Source: Amoebophrya sp. AT5.2 (lineage: Eukaryota > Sar > Dinophyceae > Syndiniales > Amoebophryaceae). From it: a DNA stretch of 18,598 nucleotides. The notes below the pieces were generated by a model that was not told the origin of the DNA, did no database searches, and saw nothing but the letters and a program-made list of their open reading frames with translations. Shown here one piece after another: positions 1 through 7,000 of this stretch. Made by a program: the position numbers and the translations under genes. The stretch lies in the NCBI GenBank assembly GCA_005223375.1, contig RXOD01004758.1:1-18598 (forward strand), in the 5' to 3' direction. The first letter of the stretch is position 1. Every line of letters begins with the position of its first letter.

Positions 1-674
1 ACTGCCGCCGAGCCCCCTTCAGCGTCGCCGCCACTCCTCCCCGGCCGCACGCTCACCGCGTTTCCGCTCACGTCCGAGAGCACGCCTCGGGAGCGCGTAT
101 CTCGTCCTGCTCCGTGGCCCGGGCTCATTGAGTAGTCCGACCCGGAATAATCGCTCCAGACCACCTCGCCGTCGTGCGGAGCCCCGTCCCGATTTCTCTT
201 GATCTTTCGCTTCGCCGCCGTTGTGCGAGCCGACCCATCTTTATCGCCTTCGTCCACGACGATCCTTTGCCCGCCAGCTCCAACTTGCAGGTTGCGGCCC
301 TGCTGATGTTGCGCTCCTGCCACGGGGCTGTAAGGCTGATGCTTCTGCTCGCCCTGACCGCGCTGGCCCCCAAGATTTTCGCGGCCCGCTCCGGCTCCCC
401 CAAGATTCTCGCTTGCGCCGACCACATCACCACCTCCCCCGCCCTGTCCTTCCCTACTCATCAGCTTTGCCGCGTGCTCCTCGAGAAAGATCAGCGCGGA
501 AGTGCGATCACCCTCGTCCTGTTCGGTGAGGAGGAAGAGCAGCAGCGTGTCGATCAGCTGCAACTTCGCGGAGGAGACCGAGCCCTTGCACTCCGCGACG
601 TAGAGCATGGCCTTGTGTCCGCCCTCGTCGTTCCAGGAGAACGCATACCGGAGCATTTCGTACGTCCAGTCCAT
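1..674 (-). CDS. Unrecognised protein, N-terminal 224 residues (runs off left edge)
   Basis: Seen: from the ATG at 674 one minus-strand frame stays open to the left edge with no stop. It begins MDWTYEMLRYAFSWNDEGG, continues with a compact helical part (KAMLYVAECKG; KLQLIDTLLLFLLTEQDE; SALIFLEEHAAKLM) over residues 1-90, then turns Gly/Gln-rich and disordered with a repeated ENLGG, then basic (AAKRKIKRNRD) and Ser/Gly-rich (WSDYSGSDYSMSPG). The ATG context CAACAAGATGG is good (A at -3, G at +4). An in-frame TAA lies 18 bases upstream of the ATG, so an earlier start would need splicing. No family is recognised; the protein continues beyond the window, so the functional part may be missing. Codon use matches the other minus-strand exons. 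Confidence 0.65.
   Translation of the reverse strand, partial: MDWTYEMLRYAFSWNDEGGHKAMLYVAECKGSVSSAKLQLIDTLLLFLLTEQDEGDRTSALIFLEEHAAKLMSREGQGGGGGDVVGASENLGGAGAGRENLGGQRGQGEQKHQPYSPVAGAQHQQGRNLQVGAGGQRIVVDEGDKDGSARTTAAKRKIKRNRDGAPHDGEVVWSDYSGSDYSMSPGHGAGRDTRSRGVLSDVSGNAVSVRPGRSGGDAEGGSAA
367..411. repeat. In-frame 30-bp direct repeat in the left-edge gene
   Basis: ccccaagatt(t/c)tcgc occurs at 367-381 and 397-411, exactly 30 bases apart, giving the repeated ENLGG motif in the protein on the minus strand. It points to a recent in-frame duplication. Confidence 0.6.
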
Positions 675-1502
675 CTTGTTGGGCGGATTTACTTATTACC
701 TCCTTCGAAGTGGCGTGTTTAATTCGCTCGACTTTCACGTTTGGGCCGCTGCTTCGGCGGGAACCTGCGTCCCCAGAACCTGGGAGTGGGCATTTCCTTC
801 TGCTCGTCGACAGAACCAAGTCGTGAGGAGCGCTGCGGTAGCAGGAGCAGCAGTGGCGTAGACTGGATGTTCGCCTCCCATCGAGCTCCAGAAAGAAAAC
901 CCTTTGGATGACGAATTTCGGACTGGATCACTCATCATTTTCATCGCGCCCTCGGTTAACCGCTCCCGTATGGGCTTAATTACTTACTTACACCTTTCTC
1001 AGTGAAGCTATCGTGTCTGTAGCCGCTTCTGCAGCCGCGACCAGTACCAGACTAACGTGCGCAGTTGAGCCGCAAAGCGGTAGAGATACGATCGATGCAC
1101 GACTCACGTCTCAAAGTGATCAAGAGAAATCGATGTGCGGAGGCACGTTGTATCCGATCCTACTACTATCTACTGCTAGTACAAGTACGCACCTTTGACC
1201 TATTGCCACGCACGAGAAAGCAAAGGACGCCGCAGAGGCACAAACTTGTACGTCATTCAAAAACACGGCGGAGAGCTTCCACGGCGACGTTCCAGGACGT
1301 CTTCTTCGAAGCAGCACCCTCTGCACTTTCGCATGTCACATAAAGCAAGTGGCTCTGCGTCGATGGCGAAAAAGTTTGCGTAAGGCACAGCTCCAAGCTT
1401 GTTTGCACCATTCCTCCTTCCTGGGCGTTTGATTTTATTGGAACCGCGCGAAAATAAAATGGCATCGATGAGGATGCGGCGCGGATTTCTCCGAGAGTAG
1501 TG
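675..1502. other. Region between the Tudor-like gene and the left-edge gene
   Basis: About 830 bases without a firm gene. A minus-strand AATAAA lies at 1439-1434, about 65 bases past the Tudor-like gene stop, but other genes in the window lack one at this place. A minus-strand ATG at 944 opens 69 codons (MKMMSDPVRNSSSKG) that could be a first exon of the left-edge gene: a donor-like CCCAG|GTTCTG near 795 spliced to CAACAAG|ATG at 675/674 would keep frame. Alternatively GGAG|GTAATAAG (near 699) to the same AAG would be a 25-nt intron. Neither is secure. A candidate donor gtgtaagtaagt lies on the minus strand near 1000-985. Confidence 0.4.
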
Positions 1503-2584
1503 CTAGGCGCTGGCTGCCCCTGCCACACTCTGTACGAAGAGCGACTCTCGCGTCACTAAAGCCCCAGTGCGCTCCTTGCTTTGCTTGAGTGCGCGAACCC
1601 CCCGGCTGGCTGGCCCGCACGCCGGTTCTTCTTCTTCAGCTGGAGATGTTTCCGATGCCTGGCCGTCGTGGTCGGACGCGGCTGTTGACGGTTTCGAGTT
1701 GCTGTTCGGATCGTGGTCGTGATCTTGCTTGTTTAAGTGCTTCAGGTAGCTGTTCCGTGGTTTCGCACCTGCTCCGGATGACGCTGCCGTACCATCAAAC
1801 ATCACGCCGAGCCGAGCGCTCGGTAGGGCGTCTTTCTCCGAATCTGGTAGGCGCGTACCGTCCAACGCTAGGCTCAATGCCTTGGCCTGGTCCTCCGGAA
1901 GCGACCCTCCTGCGCGCAGCGCCTTGCGAGTTGTCGAGTAAAGCGCATCCATTTATAATCTGAGAGACACTTCGACTTCTCACTCTGCCTTCGATGAGCA
2001 CTCGATGAAAGCACAGTGTGCCTAAGTACCTGATCAGACGTTGCTGGTCCCTGTTCGCTGTCTGAGCACGCTACCAAGCACACACCATCTGCGCCCACCA
2101 GGCGGTTACCCGCAGAATCGACCCCGCGCTGCCCTGAATTCACGACGACTGTTTCCTCCCGCTCGATGCCCTGGTAGAGTCTCCGCAGCCCCCTCTGCAG
2201 CAGAATCTTCTCGTCCACGATTTGCGCGTCGTCAGACATGGAAGACGAGGAACTCGTCGACCAACCACCACTAGCGCTCCCACCATTCCCCGTGGGCGTT
2301 GTTGCCGCAGACGCGGACGCGGACGTTGACGCCGATGTTGAGCTACTGCTCGCTGTGTTCATGCCGGTCTTGGTCGAACTCAAGACAGAACGATCCGCCC
2401 TCTCCAGTTCCTTCTTCGGAACGGCGAGCTCCAAACCCACGTCGTCCGCGAACACAATGTCATAGGCGTCGTCATCCTCCGGCGGAGAATCCGGATTTAC
2501 GCGCAGAACAACGGCGGGAAACCGCATCCCCTCCAGCTCGCGGTAGACAATGTCACCCGCGCAGAAGCCGGAATCGACGACCAT
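1503..2584 (-). CDS. Tudor/Agenet-like domain protein with disordered C-terminal part (~324 residues)
   Basis: Seen: exon 1 2584-2030 and exon 2 1922-1503 (stop TAG), joined in phase 0. I start at the ATG at 2584 (MVVDSGFCAGDIVYRE). Residues 8-62 read like a small Tudor/Agenet barrel: GDIVYRELEG, then FPAVVLRV, then YDIVFADDVGLELAVPKKEL, the familiar pattern of a GD-V start, an F/YPA-V strand and a Y-V-F-D-D strand. A Ser/Thr/Ala-rich tract (about 76-118) follows, then a short helix (EKILLQRGLRRLYQGIEREE), then polar sequence with NKQDHDHDPNSNS. Known: such barrels bind methylated Lys/Arg or DNA and are found in chromatin and RNA proteins. Inference: chromatin or RNA adaptor. The acceptor choice is uncertain, and exon 2 could instead be a separate gene starting at ATG 1952. 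Confidence 0.6.
1923..2029 (-). other. Intron of the Tudor-like gene (107 nt, phase 0; acceptor uncertain)
   Basis: Donor GATCAG|GTACTT at 2030/2029. The acceptor CTCGCAAG|GCG at 1923/1922 keeps the Asp/Glu/Ser-rich frame that looks coding. A stronger acceptor, GTCTCTCAG|ATT at 1961/1960, leads into an Arg-rich frame that stops about 54 codons later. Confidence 0.5.
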
Positions 2585-3083
2585 GTTGCAGTTGAAGTAG
2601 GCTGCGTTGCTGCGTTGCGCTTCAAGACACAGAAAATGCTTCACTATGTCAAGTCTAAGACTTCTATTCTAAGTGCCCACTTTAAATCACGTCGATGCCT
2701 ACCATGATAACCCTTGTCGACTACTCGTGTGTCTTCTTGCGCACGAACGCAAAGCGACTCTCTCGACCTCGATTGCTGCTCGGTAAAAAGCCACATTCTC
2801 TATACGTACCTAGCTTCCTAACCTCTCGATTTTCTCCGCGTTTGCGAATTCCGCTCTTTCCGCTGTCGAAAGCTCGATCCCTTTCCCTTGCTTTGCGGAG
2901 TGCAGCCCGAAAAAAATGATCGGCCACTTCTTCGCGCAAAAACCACCAGCACATTGAACGTAGTTCTGTTCTCGATTTCTTGCGGCACACGCACAACTGC
3001 TGCTTCTAGTTCTATCTTCTGCTCCGTCTCTCCCACGAGCGGTACAAGTACAACTAGTATCTTTCTATTCTATCTACTAAGGC
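2585..3083. other. Intergenic region between the small basic gene and the Tudor-like gene
   Basis: About 500 bases. A 91-codon minus-strand frame at 2996-2721, rich in Arg and Lys, has no recognisable domain or splice link to a neighbour and is probably chance. The minus-strand frame of the next gene is open above its ATG to about 2644, so a longer or spliced 5' end there is possible. No AATAAA lies close behind the stop at 3084. Confidence 0.5.
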
Positions 3084-3443
3084 TCAGAAGAACTTCGGCC
3101 TTTTCATTCCCTTTAGCCCAACCGTTTTCTTCGTCGGGGACTCGGTGAAGGAGAGCTTCACGGCCTTTTTCGGCTCAACACCTTTCTCTCGCTGCTCCCT
3201 CCGCTGGTCGTCGACTTGCTTGCGAAGCCGCTGCATTTTGCATTGCTGCTCCTCCCGCACCCGTTTGAAGTTCGCCGTTCGCTGGCTACCCGAAGAGCCA
3301 CAGCGAACTTGCAACGATACTGCCGTCGCGGCGATACGGAGAATCGTACTCGGTGCCGGACGAAGGTGTTTTACGGCTGTCGATGTGCCGGAAAACGCGA
3401 GGCGCGCGAAGGCAGCTGTCGGAAGCAGGAGGAGCAAACTCAT
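3084..3443 (-). CDS. Unrecognised 119-residue basic protein with likely targeting presequence
   Basis: Seen: a single exon from ATG 3443 to TGA 3086-3084. The N-terminus MSLLLLLPTAAFARLAFSG is hydrophobic, and the first ~58 residues contain Arg, Lys, Ser and Thr but no Asp or Glu, which fits a mitochondrial (or secretory) presequence. The rest is highly charged and helical (FKRVREEQQCKMQRLRKQVD), then Lys-rich, ending KGMKRPKFF. No domain or family is recognised; a small RNA- or ribosome-associated organelle protein is one possibility but this is a guess from composition. The bases before the ATG (AGAAGAA) are the same as those before the ATG at 10454. The gene is flanked by about 530 bases upstream and 500 downstream. 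Confidence 0.5.
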   Translation of the reverse strand: MSLLLLLPTAAFARLAFSGTSTAVKHLRPAPSTILRIAATAVSLQVRCGSSGSQRTANFKRVREEQQCKMQRLRKQVDDQRREQREKGVEPKKAVKLSFTESPTKKTVGLKGMKRPKFF

Positions 3444-3649
3444 TTCTTCTGCCTGGTTTTTCAGTACTTATCTTTCCATATCAAGTCCGGTGCGCAACGT
3501 GCTCTGCACAGAGTCCTAGGCAGGGGATGTATTTTCGTTTGCAACAAAGAGATCAACGATTGAAACCAACTTCAACGAGCTCCATCCTCCTTCACCCGCT
3601 TCGCTTCCACTTTGACTCTGCGCCCTGCCGAATCAATGCTGAACTCACA

Positions 3650-4000
3650 ATGCGACGCAGCTGCTACGCCATAGCCATCGACTCAGTTATGGTTGCTCTT
3701 GCTTCATCCTTCGCCGTCGTCCAATCTTTGGGACTTTGGAATGCGGAATCTTCCAAAGCAACAAGGACCGAATGTGCTTTCATCGGTAATTTCACTTTGA
3801 ATGGGATCAAGATCAACTGCGATTTATTAGGTGCATGTTATTTTTATGTTGTTCGCACTACAATGAAAATCGGGGGGTCGATCGACGGAGCCCTCAGCCT
3901 TGTGAAGGCTTCGCGGCGGAATATGGGGACACAACCTCGATTCTCGGAGAATCTTCGGTGCAATACCCCTTGCTTTCACAGCTTGTTGCGCAGGAAATAG
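3650..4000 (+). CDS. Possible 116-residue plus-strand protein (weak candidate)
   Basis: An ATG with A at -3 opens 116 codons ending inside the last exon of the EF-hand gene, on the opposite strand. The product begins MRRSCYAIAIDS and runs into a hydrophobic stretch (VMVALASSFAVVQSLGL) that could be a signal peptide or anchor, then a mixed-composition part with several Cys and no low complexity. In its favour, the frame stays open from 3353 through about 530 bases of non-coding, lower-GC sequence where stops are expected. Against it: every other gene is on the minus strand, no domain is recognised, and codon choice is unlike the neighbours. It could be an antisense transcript frame or chance. 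Confidence 0.22.
   Translation: MRRSCYAIAIDSVMVALASSFAVVQSLGLWNAESSKATRTECAFIGNFTLNGIKINCDLLGACYFYVVRTTMKIGGSIDGALSLVKASRRNMGTQPRFSENLRCNTPCFHSLLRRK
3734..3758. repeat. 8-bp perfect stem-loop
   Basis: ctttggaa (3734-3741) and ttccaaag (3751-3758) are perfect inverted arms around a 9-nt loop, in the space between two minus-strand genes. Confidence 0.55.
3877..3953. repeat. Cluster of three palindromes just past the EF-hand gene stop
   Basis: Within 100 bases downstream of the stop at 3976 lie gattctcggagaatc (3939-3953, 7-bp arms), agccttgtgaaggct (3896-3910, 6-bp arms, 3-nt loop) and gtcgatcgac (3877-3886, perfect). They may form a 3'-UTR or 3'-end structure on the minus-strand transcript; no run of T follows that would suggest a simple terminator. 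Confidence 0.45.
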
Positions 4001-7000
4001 AGCTCCAGCATGTCCCGCTGACCGCATTCTTCAATCAGGCTCTTGTGTTGTTTGTTCACGGCGTTTTTGGTTTTCGCGTACTCCTCCAGGTTGAAGATCA
4101 GGTCCGAATGTAGCAGCTCTGCCGGTGCGGCCTCTACAGCGTTCAAGTACGTCTCGCCCTTTACCTGCACGGCCGGCGGCTCGCTCTCGGTGTGCAGTTT
4201 TCTCCTCTGCCGGAAGCCCGGCACTCGCGGCGGCGAGTTGTCCTTCTTATGCGCTCCCGATCCGGCAGGACCTCCGAATTTCGTGGTCTGGAGCCGTTTC
4301 AGCGTTTTGAAGCCGCCCTGCACGGCCTCGGTCTCTGCAGCGGACCAGGGAGCCTTGACAACGCGCTTCAGGAGGTCGCACTTCGCGAAGGTGCCGGCGA
4401 ATTCGCGCGCGAGCGTGTCCGCGATAGCAGAGGCTGCCGCGGAAGTCTGGCTGCCTGTGATTCGATTGAGTGCGAGATTTTATCTGGGTGCATTTCTTGG
4501 GCAGCGCTGGTGGAAACGCAATTCATACATTCGCCAAGAGAAAAGATGCGGGCACCAATCATTGCCCCCGCATCTCTGCCCAACAAAATCACTAACGGTA
4601 CCACTTTACAGGAAGTTCTTTATTGCTCCTTATACCGATGCCAATGCCTCCAATAAAATCTTCATTTATAGTACGATCACAAACCTCATCTTCAACCAGA
4701 CCACAATCACAAACTACTTACCTTTCTTCTTGCTGCTCCGCCTTGTTTTGTCGTCGTCGCTCGCCAGCTGCAGTTTGACGTGAAACGCGGTCAGAAGCTC
4801 GCGCGGGAAGACGCATTCCGAGTTGTCTACGTCGCAAAACAGGAAGCAGAGCTGGATTGCTCGTCGGTCTAGGATCCCGCAGTTCACGCAGAGGTTGCAG
4901 AACTCGTCAAACACCAGGGGCTTGAAGTGGAACTGCGCCAGCCCCTGCAAGACCGCGACCAGCGTGTCGTTCGCCGCGAACTGTTCCAGGATCAAGGACG
5001 GGCACATGGCGCCCAGCACGATGTTGATGAAGCTCCACATGTCGAGGGAAGAGAACTCGAACTGCACAAAGCTGCGGAACACGTTCGTGGCGTCCAGCTG
5101 CGTCAGGGAGAGCGATTCCAGCAGCGACTCGAAGTCTGCGGCGGAGCACCGCGCATCCCGGTTGGCGGACGCGGACATGAACGCCTTGCACAGCAGCGGA
5201 AAAAAGCTGTGCATCTTCGCGCGCAGCTGGTCGAAGATCGGGTTCGCGCCCGCGGCCTGCAGCGCACACTGCAGCTTGCTCAGCGTCAGGTAGGGCCGCC
5301 CCCGCACGTTGACCGCGTGGAAGACGCGAAAGGCCTCGTACCGGTTCAGCAAACTCATTTGCTGCGTGCGCTCCACGAAAAAGCCCAAGGTGAGGCAGAA
5401 CTGCTGGAGGACCTCGTCCGACTCGACGAGCTGGCGGCCGACGAAAGACTCGGTGAGGTAGCGAAAGTTTTCGCGGAGACAAAGCTCCTCCTGGTCGCGC
5501 TCCATGCGGCCTGACAGCACCCGGTTGCAGTCGGTCGTGTGCACGGGGAGAAGGAAAACATCAGCGAACTTCTGCCGATAGGGGTTGCTGTTGAAAATTT
5601 GGTGGATCTTTTCGGCCGTGGCTGTAGTTTTGTGGTAAAGATCTTCCAACCTTGGTACGACTGAACGACAAAATCAAACGAAAACAACCCTACCTGACAA
5701 CCCCACCCCCCTCCGTGCCTTCGTCTGCTTCGTCACCGCCTGCAGCTGGAGAGAGCAGTAGAGGAGTGTATCTCCCGCCCTCGCTCGGCGTCATCGGCGG
5801 ATTCGTACCCAGACTCTCCCCACCGCCGCCCGGCTTCAGGCTCATCGACCGTTGTCGCAACGTCGGCGCAGGGAACATGACTACTTCGTCTGCGAACTTG
5901 GAAAACACCGGATCGCTCGAAAAGTTCTTCGGCGCGTATGTGTTCACGAGACGATGGAAATCCAAATCCCCGGAGGTCGTGTTTTCGTCATACAACTTAT
6001 TGGACGGCTCCGGGACTGGCGGGTAGGCGGAAACAGAAGACTCCTCGAAGATAGTCGTGTCCACCCCCGTGATAGCGGTAGAACCCCCCGCGGGAGGGCT
6101 CGACGGATTCTTCCAGCCGGGAAGCAAGTGCTCTGGCATCGCAGCTAAATTCGCAAGCGAGCCCCCCGATGCGGCTCCACCGCTGCTTCCACCGTAGTGC
6201 CCACTGCTCGAGTAGACGCTCGACTTACTTCCCCCCGCCGCGGACCGCCTGTCTCTGCTGTCGTCACCCAGCACCCCGCTCGTGCCGCCCGAGCCGAAGA
6301 TTTTCGATGACGACCTCCCGCTTTTCGAACTTCGCCGGCCCGCGCCCCCGAATCCTCCTGCCTGCTGCGAGTCGCGCTTCATCTTCTGGTGCTCCGCAAC
6401 GCGCTTCCGGATCAACGTCACAGTCGCTTGCGGGTCCAGCAATTCTTCCAGCCCGGTCTTCAAATCCCCATGCAGCGCCACCATCTTCGCCCGCAAAAAT
6501 TCCACATGCAGGGAAGGCGAAATCACGGACACCGCCACTAACAACTCGCGTAAGGAAATCCGGCCGCAGGCGAGGGGGCAGTCGACGAGGGAGGCGAGAT
6601 CTTGCACGAAGGTGACGCTCACCTCGCCGATGATCCGAGACAAAACGCGTTGGAGCTCCGGGAGGGTCAGGTGGCCCCATGTTTTCTTCGACGTGTCGCT
6701 CATACCGCTGACGAGGAAGGCCATGTTCTGAAACGCGTCCAGGGTACACTCGAACTTCTCCAGGATTTTTTGCCGCAGCAGCGCCAGCGCCTCCAACCCC
6801 GGTTTGTTTTTCGCGCAGCGGATTTTCACGGCGTTTGCGGCCGCGGTTGCGGACGTCGCGGCGGCAAGCGAGACGGGCGAAAAGCCGCCCGCGACGGACA
6901 CGGGCGAGGCGCCGCCCTCAGCCGCAAGTGTTTCCGACGTGTTGGAAAACCCCGACACGGACGTATCCGCCGCCTTGCCCGTACCGCCGTTTCGCGTCGC

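Larger units (their letters stand above)
3444..3975. other. Intergenic region between the EF-hand gene and the small basic gene
   Basis: About 530 bases of lower GC. On the minus strand it holds hairpins (3877-3953; 3734-3758) and an AATAAA near 3829-3824, about 150 bases past the EF-hand gene stop, but no coding exon that I can support. On the plus strand one frame is open across the whole region; see the candidate at 3650-4000. Confidence 0.5.

Noticed and set aside
1434..1439. AATAAA on the minus strand as a general poly(A) signal
   Set aside because: It is well placed for one gene only; most other genes in the window lack it near their stops, so I do not annotate it as functional.
1170..3055. 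gtacaagtac at about 1180 and 3045
   Set aside because: A shared 10-mer is common by chance in 18 kb; the flanks do not align.
4043..4783. Plus-strand open frame of 246 codons
   Set aside because: It runs across exon, intron and exon of the minus-strand EF-hand gene; composition changes at the intron and no family is recognisable.
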